A DNA stretch of 64,000 bases. Source: Diogma glabrata. Its lineage: Eukaryota > Arthropoda > Insecta > Diptera > Cylindrotomidae. The stretch is taken from the NCBI GenBank assembly GCA_963693315.1, contig OY856186.1:97620556-97684555 (forward strand), in the 5' to 3' direction. This document shows, piece after piece, positions 27,286 through 38,925 of the stretch. How positions within the stretch are numbered: position 1 is the first letter of the stretch; the number at the start of each line of letters is the position of its first letter. The notes below the pieces were generated by a model that did no database searches, was not told the origin of the DNA, and saw only the letters and a program-made list of their open reading frames with translations. Made by a program: the position numbers and the translations under genes.

Positions 27286-28464
27286 CTTAATCTTTAACCT
27301 TTTAAATATAAATTTAAAAAAAAACATAAAATTCAACTTGAAACATGAAACTTGATACACCTGAATGGGAACATCAAACAAGATTCTATTAAAAATCAAA
27401 ATCTTTTTTATGCAACCCTAACGCAGACAAAACATATTTAGACACCATTTTTGTCCTTAATGTTTTTACTTGTAAACTAATTAAAGTTTTATTAAAGAAT
27501 TATTTTTGGGATGTTAATTAGTAAGCCAAATTAATTTTTATAGTTACTTTTTATTAATTTTTTAATCACATTTATTTATTATGACTTTTAATCAAGTTGT
27601 TTTAGTATTGCATAGTTTTTAAGGCAATAATTAACAGTTAAATTAATAAAATGAAATTAATGAATGAAGTATGAAATGCATACACAGAACCACAACAAAG
27701 TAGTATCAAACACTTATTTTATCCTGTGTATTACTGACCACCACCTACCATTCATGGTTTTCACTTGCACTTATTGTTGTTTATAATTCATATTACAAAA
27801 ATAAAAAGAAAGCAAAAAGCCTTATGAACATTTCGTATCGTGAGTGCAATGCTTTTGTAAGTCCGAAAATTAGTCCGTCTGGTCACCTTACTATAAATCT
27901 AGTGCAAACTAGAACGTCAATACTAACGTAACTAAATAGCAGTTTAATTGTAAGGTAAATTCTTAAACCTTGAATCAAAAAACAGTGTTTTTATGAAAAA
28001 AAGTTATACGGTATGATATTTGGAATAAAAAAATGTACCCATGGCTAAAAAGTTTTAGCAGAAGTTTGGTATAATGTCTTCTAATGAATGGTGACCAATC
28101 ACCAAATACTTCAATCCTCTTTTTCACAAAACTAGGATTTTTGACTTACGTCAGTATTGCACTCAGGGTGCGATTTGGATCCAGATCTTTCCATTCTTTG
28201 CTTTTCTTTTGTTCCATTCACCAACAAATTTTTTATCACACACGAAGTAGAAAGGATTGTTACACAGGTAACAATGGAGGATGACCGATTAGTTATAAGA
28301 AAATCCTTAACAACCCGGTTGGGTTCAAGGTATTATTGGGTATGTCGATTCAAGATATTATATCTCTATATACGATTGTAATAATAATATTATTAGTTCT
28401 AGAGTTTAAATTTTATGGCTAAAATTGATAACATGTATATGTATTTAATTATAGATAGATTAGA
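27286..28464. other. Unassigned AT-rich sequence
   Basis: No coding frame or repeat boundary is recognised. Open frames at 28084-28381 are short and show no domain. Confidence 0.4.
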
Positions 28465-28875
28465 TTGTGCAATAGCGATAGTTATTGAGCACGACCAGTG
28501 AAAATAACTTCGTCTATTACTATACATTAATATTCATAACCTTGAGATTCAATCGTCATTTAAAAATCGTAGAACCATTACTATGTATTGATTTTAGAGA
28601 TGGAGCCTAGTTTTGGCAAAATCTTTCCATTAAAATTTACCCCAGGTTCCCAAGATAATAGTTTTCCAGATAAAAATTCCCAAAATTGGTTAAAATTTTG
28701 AATTTTAAACAAAACAGACCGTAACGGGATAAATTGAACAAAAAAAAACTCAGAGACGAACTATGAAGAATTATTTATTATATTTTTTTATTTATTTATT
28801 TTTTATTAATCGAAAGTACTTACATATTTTTGTTTTATCTATCGCACATTTGGAATATGAGTGTGGTAGTAATAA
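28465..28875. repeat. Dispersed repeat with inverted copy at 33.04-33.49 kb
   Basis: Starting GTGCAATAGCGATAGTTATT and running through CAATCGTCATTTAAAAATCG, GATGGAGCCTAGTTTTGGC and CAGACCGTAACGGGATAAAT, this segment is present as its reverse complement at 33040-33487 with only minor differences. The matching stretch ends close to GAGTGTGGTAG. The ends do not show an obvious inverted repeat or target duplication. Confidence 0.85.
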
Positions 28876-29040
28876 ATAGAAAAATTATTTTAAATACTTG
28901 TTAAAGTATGATATATGAATGGAAATATTTATGCATTTATTGTAGTATATTTTGTTTTAGGTTTAAGAAAAAATTAATGAATGAAGTTTTTAAATTTACA
29001 AATAAAGGATATGTATTTGTAATTTGTAAAGATATGTATA
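28876..29040. other. Short unassigned spacer
   Basis: AT-rich spacer before the MITE at 29041; nothing recognised. Confidence 0.3.
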
Positions 29041-29506
29041 GTAGAATTTTTTTGCCAGCGAATTTTTGACAGATACGACGCAGCAAGAGATAAAAGATGA
29101 TACAAAATGTATAACAGAGATGTATTATTTATTTTGGGATAAATTTGTTTTCAAAACAATTATATTAGTTAAATTTCTACTTCTAGTTCGTACCATTTGT
29201 TTGTTGTGAAATTTGTTTCCATAGGCGTCGTTATTTTTATTATAATTATTTTTAATTATCAAAATTTTGTTACATTGGCTACAAACTCATTAATATTTTT
29301 ACTTGTTTTTGGTTTTCTATTATAATTGGATGAATTTCAATAGTAATTTATTAATTTTATGCATTATTTTTTGTCCATTTCAATGGAACCCCAATAGTTT
29401 ATTTTAATATTTTAATCGAGGCACTGAATGTGCAAACAATATGCGCATGTGCAAACAATATGCGCATAACAAACAAATTTTGTGTTCGCTGGCAAAAAAA
29501 TTCTAC
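29041..29506. mobile_element. 466-bp MITE with perfect 22-bp TIRs and TA target
   Basis: GTAGAATTTTTTTGCCAGCG at 29041 and its exact complement ending at 29506 make perfect 22-bp inverted repeats (extending to 26 if the flanking TATA is counted). TA flanks both ends, which fits a Tc1/mariner-type target duplication. A 19-bp direct duplication (GTGCAAACAATATGCGCAT, twice) lies at about 29428-29466. No coding capacity. Confidence 0.88.
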
Positions 29507-29510
29507 TATA

Positions 29511-30575
29511 TTTTGATTTATGGTTTGAATGAAAATATCATAGACATTTGACTCCTGATTTAATAAAAAACGCTTGATACTTTTCATATCATTTCATCCA
29601 TGATTATTGTTTGAGGCATTATGGTATTGAAACTGCAGAAGTGTTATGAGATAATTAAATCTGTAAGGATTGTAATGTAACAGAACATAGAATCATAAAA
29701 AAAGTGTAACAATCAATATATTTTGAAATATGTATAATAAAAACTGAGTAAAACAATCATACATTTGTAAGGTTTATTTTTAAAGCTTTATCTAATTTTA
29801 AATAGCTTTCTGTAGAAGCCTTTCAAACTGTTAGTTTAGATAAAATATGTTGTAGGTGAATGACTATAAGTCAAGCGAAAATCAGTGGAGCTGATATGGT
29901 AAATATATGTTCGTACAAATAAATCGTTTAAATTTTCTTAGCTCATTTACGTATATTCTTAATCTTAAAATAATCAAAAATGTACAATGTTAATAACAAG
30001 AACCAATAAATATTAACCAATAAAAATTTCAACTTTACTTTGTTTTTACTTTCTATTACATCTCATCAAGTCAATTTTTATAACAAATACGAAGCGGTAG
30101 GGATCAGAAACCATAATGTTGTTATCAAGATAACAACATTATAACATATTATATTGAATCAAAAATATCATTTGATATTTTTATAACTTATTCAATAAAA
30201 TTAAAATTATATACATATCTTAATTGAAAATCCAAAAGGTATTTTCAATTTGAGTTTTGCAAATTGTATAATTGCAAACAATTTTTGCAAATTGTATGTA
30301 TCATTGTACCATAAAGGCACAAAAAGATCAACATATAAAGTTTTTCGATATCATGGAGCTCTGAAAAATTATTATTAATTTTATTTATCTATCAAACGAA
30401 GCCTCTTATAATTTTTCAGAAATATTAAAAGACTTATAGAATGAAATAAAATGTTTTAAGTATCAAAACGTAAAAACTGAATTTTTAGAAAACATTCCCA
30501 AGGGAAGTAAACCCAGTGCTGTATGACAAATGTCCCCAAATATAAGTGGTTCTATGGATGATTGATTCCCATAGT
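29511..30575. other. Unassigned AT-rich sequence
   Basis: No coding frame, RNA gene or repeat boundary is recognised. Confidence 0.4.
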
Positions 30576-30930
30576 TTAGTTGATACTGTGATGATGAATC
30601 CAATTGAGTTGCGTCAATGCGGCGTAATTAAATTTAATGACAGGACGACCTTGAAGAAATGACATTATCGTTGATAAGCCAACAATTACTAATTCAGAAT
30701 TCAAAGAATTATATTTTAGAGACTCTACAGCAGCTATTCGTAGATCTGGGAATTGTCTGGTAATTGCATTAAAATGTGCTGCAGCCATAGCGCATGTGTT
30801 GATAAAACGGTTAAAACCTCCTTCAACTAATCAACTAATTGTAATGTTCCATTTCCAGCATTTCTAACGCACTCAGCTTTTATTTGCTTTTTTATTGGAA
30901 GTTCACTCTTTTCTTCTACGCTAAATGACA
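30576..30930 (-). pseudogene. Unrecognised coding remnant with one frameshift
   Basis: The minus strand has an ATG near 30930 that opens a frame of about 34 codons (starting MSFSVEEKSELPIKKQ) ending in a stop near 30828. In another frame directly after it, a second open stretch starts about 30813 and runs to 30576, including AAHFNAITRQFPDLRIAAVE and SELVIVGLSTIMSF. Composition in both parts looks like real protein (balanced, no low complexity), and the two probably belong to one short protein broken by a small deletion. I do not recognise the family. It could be a decayed host gene, a transposon gag-like protein or an old viral insertion. Confidence 0.5.
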
Positions 30931-30940
30931 TATCGTTTTT

Positions 30941-31542
30941 ATAAAAAGTTGATTAGATTCATGAGTTATGAAATAAATTTACCAACAGGCAAATCAATGA
31001 AATATACCATACATATATGGACCACCCTCTATTTAATAAATAAAATATTTGTTCTTACATGGCGTTGTTTTTTTTAAATTTTATTTCATATATTTAATTC
31101 ATTGCAGATAGATAAATAAAACAATTAAATTAATCATAAAAACAAAAGAGAAGATTATGTGTGACATGTGGCTTGTGACATGCCAAAACCACAAGAAAAG
31201 TACATGAAAATCAAGATGGTGACCTGCAATATTTAATTAAAGGCGCATTCACCATTTCGATCGTTCGGTCGATCGCCACAATTTACATTGTTCCGTTCAT
31301 CGCAACTGTGCATCTTAACAATCACACAATTTGTTTGGAGTAAGAGTTTACTAAATCGAATGCTGACTAACGTACACCAATTTATGGTTTTTTATCCTAG
31401 TCGAGAAAAGTGAAAAAGAGCTCGGGTCCGAAAACTTTTCTGTTTGCTTAAATTTAATAAAATTTAATAGTTCGATCCTACCGAGCCAAAATAACGAAAT
31501 GCCTAAAATATTGAGTGAATTATCATGAAAAAAATAGTGAAA
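30941..31542. other. Unassigned sequence with a less AT-rich patch
   Basis: Around 31240-31440 the sequence is richer in GC (TCGATCGTTCGGTCGATCGCC is a small palindromic cluster) and then becomes A-rich with GTGAAAAAG motifs, somewhat like an insect 5' leader. No frame or splice pair supports a gene. Confidence 0.3.
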
Positions 31543-34365
31543 TAAAACGGAAAAAACGCTTTAAAAAGTAAAAAATTGCACAACCATAATATTATGCACA
31601 AAACTTATAAGCAGCTTGCTTGGTAATTAAAAATTAATTAAATCAAAACAAATCTTTTGATCCAAATAGTCAAAAACATTGTAACATATATTGAATTTGA
31701 AACAGTTTTTTTAATAAACAAAACCTGAATAATTCTTTTTTAATAAAAAATCAACTAAGTATGTATTGAAAAATAAATAATTTAAGAAACATAATAAATA
31801 TAAATATCAATGCAAAAAAATAATATAAGAATAAACGTTAAAAAATTATATCTAACTATTCATTTCATTTCTTCACAAATAACTGAAATCAATTGGTTCA
31901 CGACCGAATTTATTAATCTCAATCATTACTTTATCCCATAAACTGTTTTATGAATATATGTTTATGAATTAAATTAATAAAAAACGGAAAAAACACTTTA
32001 AAAAGTAAAAAATTGCACGACCATAATATTATGTACAAAACTTATAAGCAGCTTGCTTGGTAATTAAAAATTAATTAAATCAAAACAAATCTTTTGATCC
32101 AAATAGTCAAAAACATTATAACATATATTGAATTTGTTTTAATAAACAAAACCTAAATAATACTTTTTTAATAAAAAATCAACTAAGTATGTATTGAAAA
32201 ATAATTAATTTAAGAAACAATATCAATGCAAAAAAATAATATATGAATAAACGTTAAAAAATTAAATTTAACTATTTATTTCATTTCTTCACAAATAACT
32301 GAAATCAATTGGTTCACGACCGAATTTATTAATCTCAATCATTACTTTAGCCCATAAACTGTTTTATGAATATATGTTTATGAATTAAATTAATAATAAA
32401 ACAAAACTGTAATAGAAAACATGATTTTCTCTTCAAATCTAATTGTTTAAGCCATAATTAATTAAAATTTAACTGGGACCTATATTTGTTACGCTAATGT
32501 CTACTTCTAAATTGTATGAATTTTTGTTATATCTGGTCGTCGCGGGCATGTTTTTTTCTCTCTGAACTATGTTTGAGAAAATTGTTTTAGAAACTGTTAG
32601 TGTTGACTGCTTTAAGCATCATATTTATTTTGTCTAATTTCTTTAATTCTTCATAGTTAAGAGATAAAAGCATACCCGCGACGACCAGATATAACAAAAA
32701 TTCATACAATTTAGAAGTAGACATTAGCGTAACAAATATAGGTCCCAGTTAAATTTTAATTAATTATGGCTTAAACAATTAGATTTGAAGAGAAAATCAT
32801 GTTTTCTATTACAGTTTTGTTTTATTATTAATTTAATTCATAAACATATATTCATAAAACAGTTTATGGGATAAAGTAATGATTGAGATTAATAAATTCG
32901 GTCGTGAATCAATTGATTTCAGTTATTTGTGAAGAAATGAAATAAATAGTTAAATATAATTTTTTAACGTTTATTCATATATTATTTTTTTGCATTGATA
33001 TTGTTTCTTAAATTAATTATTTTTCAATACATACTACCATACGAGTGTGGTAGCTCATATCCCAAATGTGATGCGATGCGATAGATAAAACAAAAATAAG
33101 TATGTACTCACGAGTCATCATAGAGTCCTTTTTTTGTATTGTAAAAGTATAATAAATAATTCTTTATAGTACGTCTCTGAGTTTTTTTTATATTTGTTCA
33201 ATTTATCCCGTTACGGTCTGTTTTGTTTAAAATTGAAAATTTTAACCAATTTTGGGAATTTTAATCTGGAAAACTATTATCTTGGGAACGGCGTAACTTA
33301 CAAACCTGGGGTAAATTTTAATGGAAAGATTTTGCCAAAACTAGGCTCCATCTCTAAAATCAATACATAGTAATGGTTCTACGATTTTTAAATGACGATT
33401 GAATCTCAAGGTTATGAATATTAATGTATAGTAATAGACGAAGTTATTTTCACTGGTCGTGCTCAATAACTATCGCTATTGCACAATAAAACAAAACTGT
33501 AAATAGAAAAAATGATTTTCTCTTCACATCTAATTGTTTAACCCATAATTAATTTAAATTTAACTGGAACCTATATTTGTTACGCTAATGTCTACTTCTA
33601 AATAGTATGAATTTTTGTTATATCTGGTCGTCGCGGGTATGCTTTTATCTCTCTCAACTATGAAGAATTAGAGAAATTAGACAATAAATATGATGCTTCA
33701 AGCCGTCAACACTAACATTTTCTAAAACAATTTTTTCAAATATAGTTCAGAGAGAAAAAAACATGCCCGCGACGACCAGATATAACAAAAATTCATACTA
33801 TTTAGAAGTAGACATTAGCGTAACAAATATAGGTCCCAGTTAAATTTAAATTAATTATGGGTTAAACAATTAGATGTGAAGAGAAAATCATTTTTTCTAT
33901 TTACAGTTTTGTTTTATTATTAATTTAATTCATAAACATATATTCATAAAACAGTTTATGGGATAAAGTAATGATTGAGATTAATAAATTCGGTCGTGAA
34001 CCAATTGATTTCAGTTATTTGTGAAGAAATGAAATGAATAGTTAGATATAATTTTTTAACGTTTATTCTTATATTATTTTTTTGCATTGATATTTATATT
34101 TATTATGTTTCTTAAATTATTTATTTTTCAATACATAATTAGTTGATTTTTTATTAAAAAAGAATTATTCAGGTTTTGTTTATTAAAAAAAATGTTTCAA
34201 ATTCAATATATGTTACAATGTTTTTGACTATTTGGATCAAAAGATTTGTTTTGATTTAATTAATTTTTAATTACCAAGCAAGCTGCTTATAAGTTTTGTG
34301 CATAATATTATGGTTGTGCAATTTTTTACTTTTTAAAGTGTTTTTTCCGTATTTTATACTTATAA
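31543..34365. repeat. Compound nested palindrome, 2.8 kb
   Basis: Unit R (31543-31979, with GCACAACCATAATATTATGC and GGTTCACGACCGAATTTATT) is repeated directly at 31980-32403, and inverted at 33911-34365 (complete) and 32824-33037 (partial). Between them is a palindromic core whose arms (CTATATTTGTTACGCTAATG, TATATCTGGTCGTCGCGGG) lie at about 32404-32560 and 32660-32823. The core occurs again in inverted orientation at about 33485-33910, with its loop inverted too. The segment 33040-33487 that separates the halves is the inverted copy of 28465-28875. No protein is encoded. Confidence 0.85.
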
Positions 34366-34458
34366 AATAGATTAAAAAGATTTTTCACTTTTCAAAGCAA
34401 ATGTTTATTGTTTATTAATCAAATCTTATCAAATTTATAATCTTGTAAATTATAACTT

Positions 34459-34565
34459 AACTACGGATGTGACAACACCGTGTACTTTTGTTCCAGCTAT
34501 TAACATATAAGTTAATGTGATGTATCACATACCACTGACAATAGTAGTGCGATGACACTAGGCAA
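34459..34565 (+). mobile_element. LINE-A-type 5'UTR fragment
   Basis: ACGGATGTGACAACACCGTG followed by TACTTTTGTTCCAGCTATT and CACATACCACTGACAATAG matches the opening of the 5'UTR at 23276 (TACGGGTGTGACAACCCCGC). It is cut at 34565 by the element that starts at 34566. Confidence 0.65.
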
Positions 34566-35070
34566 GTGTCGCGTTCTTTTTCTTAACATTTTCTAACATT
34601 GTTAAAATGTCATAAAATTGTGTTGAAACGTCATGTTAAGTGTTGTCGACAATGTTGATTTATAATTTAAGAACGACAAAATATTAGACTTTTGATCTGT
34701 CAAAAATAAATTTGTTCTATTTGAGCACATAAATTAAATATATTAAAATTATTTAATTTATATATAATAAAACTCAATTGCGAAACACAAAAACAAGAAA
34801 TTGTATTAATGAATCTCTTAATTATAAACATTTTGACAGATAAATAGATCCCAACATACCATTTGACATAACAGCATTCTATAATTCATGTCTAGGAGGT
34901 GAGTTGGAAATTGTTACAAAATGTTAACTTTTGGCAGTTTAACATTGAATTTAGGAACGACATCATGACGTCATTTTACTACACAATGTTAAAATTATTG
35001 AATTAAAGATCAAGGAAAGTTAACAATTGTTAACAATAGTCAACATTGTCGAGAAAATGAACGTGACAAA
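34566..35070. mobile_element. 505-bp MITE with imperfect TIRs
   Basis: The left end GTGTCGCGTTCTTTTTCT and right end (inverted) TTTGTCACGTTCATTTTCT are imperfect inverted repeats, both followed inward by TTAACA/GACAATGTT-type sequence. Several internal copies of AACATTGTTAA-like words are present. Target duplication is unclear. Non-coding. Confidence 0.55.
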
Positions 35071-36179
35071 GGTTATATTTTATGGATGCTGACAGATGAA
35101 ATTTATAGCCGCCAGCCGATACGATTTAAAACTTTAACTGGTGTTGCTTTTACTATTTAAGTTACCGTAATGTGCCGATCATAAAACTCCTACCAATAAA
35201 AGATCTGGGTGTATTATTTAGCAACTTTGTCCCAAATAATGTTTCCATACAATTACTTTTTTCGGCAAACGGCTGTAAAATTTAACTTTACTGCCGCTTG
35301 GGAGAAGGCTAAAGTCTTACTTTTTTGACATATATTCAAATTTCAAAGCGACTGTAAAGTAACGCCAGTTTTTCTTTTTTTTTACGCATCAAAGTAACTT
35401 TCATATTTTTACGGCGGCCGAACATGAACTAAAATGAGATCAAAATGATGTTTTGATTAAAATCTGCGTTCATTTTAATGAATTAAAACCAATAAAAACT
35501 AAATTCAGAAAAATGAATTACCTACTAGATCATGTAGATTTGATGATAAAAAATTTGATGTATAAATTTCATATTTATTAAAAATTTATTCGTTTGCCGA
35601 TAAAATAGTGTATTTAATTTGGAACTTTGTGACTTTTTGTGTTTCGTCTATAGTTTGGCGACCGACCATAGGGAGTAGCACGTTAGCTCCTACTCAAATA
35701 ATATACTACATATTTCTAAAATTTAAAGTTTTAAAATTGGTAAAAATGTTTTTTCTTTTGATTGGAAATATTATGATGTGTGTCAGATGTCTTATAATTT
35801 CAACGAATAAAAACGATGTTGATACTGCTAAATTTTTAAATGTGTTTGAGGTGGAAATATTTATCACTTCATTTGTGATCTGCGTGATAAATCATCAATC
35901 GTCATAATAGTTGCATGTCACAAAAATTGAGTCCATAATTATGAACTTATTTGTATCGCATTAATGACAAAAGTTTAACAGTAGAAAATATTGCGACGCT
36001 GATGCATAGCCTGACTTCACCACAGCTCTGGAAACATAGCGTTCTGGATATATAGTGAGCAAATATCCATAAAATACTTTAATTAATGGCTAACCAATGC
36101 TTGAAATTTCGCGTAGTTCTAATTATAAAAACATTTAAAAACCAGGAATACTACTGCAAACATAAATTCTGTTGTACGA
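35071..36179. other. Unassigned sequence
   Basis: An open frame at 35608-35907 (about 99 codons) is hydrophobic but shows no recognisable domain or splice context, so I do not call a gene. No repeat boundary is recognised. Confidence 0.35.
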
Positions 36180-37340
36180 GAAAAAGCAAAAAAAAATTTA
36201 GCCGGAAGTGACAAACCGGAAGTCGAGATGCAGAACTTATTTGAACCGTACTAAATGGTTATGTACCAAGTTTCATCCAATTCGATTATCAGGTATAGAT
36301 GTTATGAAGCTTTCAAAAACGGAGGTGCTCGGGGACTCCCCACCACTTTGATCAATATGGCTCAAAAACTAATCAGCTCCTTGCCTTACATATTTGCATC
36401 TTTTTCCAAAGTGTCATCAAAATTCATTCACGAACGAATATTGTCTGCTCCCAACAATCATTAAAAACATAGTGAAAAAACCACCTGTTGTATGGTGGAC
36501 CCCCAGCCCTTTGTCCAATGTACGCTAATGAAATCATTCCCATGCTACTTGAAAACTTTTACCAGCGTTTCATGAAAATCGATCTGTAATTGTAGGCTAC
36601 AGTAGAAATAAAAACCTGAAAAAACTTTTTACCCGGAAGTGATAAACCGGAAGTTAAAATGCAGAACTATTACAAATCATACTTAAAGCATATCTACCAA
36701 TTTTCTTCAAAATCAATTATTAGAAACTGATTTTATTGAAGTTTCAAATAAACAGGTGCTCGGGAGGCCTCCCCCCCCCACTTATCCGATTATCGTCCAA
36801 AAACTAATCAGTTCTTTGTTATTCAAATCTCCATCTTTTTTAAAGTGTCATTAAAATTGATTAATGGATGAAGTCTGTATGCTCCCAACAAACTTTGAAA
36901 ACCAAGTGAGAAGTCAGCAGTTGTATGGTTGACCCACCTCCACCTTGATCAATGTGTCCCAAAAGATGATAATTATCTTCTCACACTAAATGAAACCTTT
37001 TTCATAAATTTTATCATAATCACTTCATTATTGAAGGCTGTAGTGTGCATAAAGACACTGAAAAAACTTCAAAAAATTACTATCGCTCAAAAACTAATCA
37101 GTTCCTTGTCATACATATTTGCATCTTTTTCCAAAGTGTCATCAAAATTCATTCACGAACGAATGTTGTATGCTCCCAACAAACATAAAAACCATTGTGT
37201 AGAAAACCACATGTTGTATGGTGGACCCCTAAACCCTTTATCCAATGTACTCCAAAAGCTGATAAAATCTTTCTCATATTACTTGAAAGCTTTTACCAAC
37301 GTTTCATGAAAATCGATCGGTAATTGTAGGCTACAGTGGG
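36180..37340. repeat. Tandem array, ~430-bp unit, about 3 copies
   Basis: The core CTCAAAAACTAATCAG-TCCT followed by TTTGCATCTTTTTCCAAAGT and GTCATCAAAATTCATTCACG occurs at about 36361, 36790 (diverged) and 37085. Each unit also carries CCCGGAAGTGA-AAACCGGAAGT (first two units), TTGTATGGTGGACCC and ATCGATC-GTAATTGTAGGCTACAGT. Spacing is about 430 then 295 bp, so one unit has lost its first part. It resembles a satellite-bearing mobile element. Open frames across it are by-products of the repeat. Confidence 0.8.
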
Positions 37341-38107
37341 GATAAACAACAAAAGAAAAAACAAAATTTGGGGTATGAAATATTTTTTTTTTCTCGATAG
37401 GTTGCATTACCTCACACAATTTAAAATTGTGGTGAAGTAAAAATAATCGCAAATACCCAACAAAACTGGCAATCGACTTGAAATCAAACTTTAAGAGAAA
37501 ACAACAAACAGTACTATGCCAAGATTAATGACGTAAAACTAAACTTTAGTTAAATTATGGCTCACATGAATTTGGCTGCACAAACTGTGTATCATCTTTA
37601 TTATTCTACGATTTCTTGTTTATGAGTTATAAGCACTCCAAATTTGGCGTACTTTTACTCTCCATATAATTGCAGATATACGTAGTTTCAAATCTACATT
37701 GGTTTTTGATGTGAAGTAGAATTTGTACAATTTAAAATTCAATAGTTTATTCTTATTGTTAATTAGAAGAACCGGAACCGGAACCCTATTAGTCATTGCC
37801 TAACAAAAAACTGGATATAGTATTGCTTTTTTAAAATACGATTAATTTTTGTAATTTTTAATTAGTATACTCGGGTATTATGCTCGGCACTTTACGTAAT
37901 TAAAATCGGAAATATCAAAATTTTAAACTTGTCCGCTTTACGTGGGATACCCCTTTTACTTTGTGATTAGTTTGCTTATTATGGTTGAGAATTTCAGAAG
38001 CGGCTTTAATTATTTTAAAGATGTCACTTATTTGCGTGGTAAGGACACACATTTCAATAGTTCAACATTTTGGTAAGAATTTACGAACCTTTGATTGATA
38101 CAAAATA
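37341..38107. other. Unassigned AT-rich sequence
   Basis: Nothing recognised. Confidence 0.35.
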
Positions 38108-38561
38108 CCCGGGTAGAAATTTATCAGGGCTCAAATAGGGTCCTCATCAGCTTTGCCTTAGTACGGATCAGGCATTGGTAAGACAGCCTGATTGGGCCCT
38201 GATCATCTGTGTAGCGCTCTTTCCCAATCAGGTTCTGATTGGGATAACCGGACTATATCCTGATATATATTTATATATTTTATATAAATAAAATAAAAGA
38301 ATTACAATTGAAAAAATTAAAACATATAACAACTTAATCACTTTTATCATACTCTAGCCGAGAAGCGATAACTAAATCATAGATGAAACGATTTTAACTA
38401 AATATTTCTAAAATGGATAATACTCTAGTAAATTTTAACCAAATGTAATTGGAAATGCTATGTAAGGCACTGTTTAGATTGCTCAGGGGTCAAATACGAA
38501 AAACCACATCAGATCAAGCCATGACTGTATTCAGGCCTTTCCTAACTAATTTCTGCTCGGG
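38108..38561. mobile_element. Family F element, shortened copy
   Basis: It begins CCCGGGTAGAAATTTATCAG and ends CCTAACTAATTTCTGCTCGG followed by G, the inverted repeats of family F (CCCGAGCAGAAATT...). Inside are repeated CCTGAT(C/T)-type words (GGTCCTCATCAG, GGTTCTGATTGGGATA, CTATATCCTGATATATA), then AAACGATTTTAACTA-ATATTTCTAAAATGGA and GGGGTCAAATACGAAAAACC. Compared with the complete copy at 47137-47750 it has lost about 160 bp near its right end. Non-coding. Confidence 0.8.
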
Positions 38562-38629
38562 CATCTACTGGTATAAAATACGTTTTTGGGTGAACTTATA
38601 TCACTATACTGAAAGACATTAAACTGGCT

Positions 38630-38925
38630 AAAGTATATCATATAATATCTGCCAATGAGATTGGCGTGCTTATAGACAATGCAGCTGCAACCAAAGCTCT
38701 ATCGCAAGGTTTCACCAAGTAGCAAGTATCCCAGGAGAATCTCTCATATAAAGAGAAAGGCCCGCAGCTTTGTCAGTTTAGTTTCAGACCGGTTAAAATT
38801 TGTTAATGCACTTACCTCGCATGGTCTATTGGATTTTACTATGACAGACGTTACTGGTATTTGTCACTTTGTTAGAAGCTCAAACTAGGTTCCACTGGAT
38901 TCCGTTGGCGTAGTGTGCATAGTGG
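38630..38925 (+). pseudogene. Ribonuclease H-like remnant, probably of a LINE
   Basis: In one frame ISANEIGVLIDNAAATKALS occurs (38650-38705), like the (D/N)SQAAxKAL strand-helix of RNase H domains in LINE ORF2. About 190 bp later, in another frame, TRFHWIPLA (38885-38911) corresponds to the (V)xLxWIPGH motif. Several stops and frameshifts separate them. The spacing fits an RNase H domain. A short fragment, so confidence is limited. Confidence 0.45.

Noticed and set aside
35608..35907. Membrane protein of 99 residues
   Set aside because: Hydrophobicity comes from AT-rich codons (F, I, L). No start context or homology is recognised.
36255..37309. Short proteins from the 36-37 kb region
   Set aside because: Both frames contain the same KLISS(L/P)YIFASFSKVSSKF segment because they lie in tandem repeat units.
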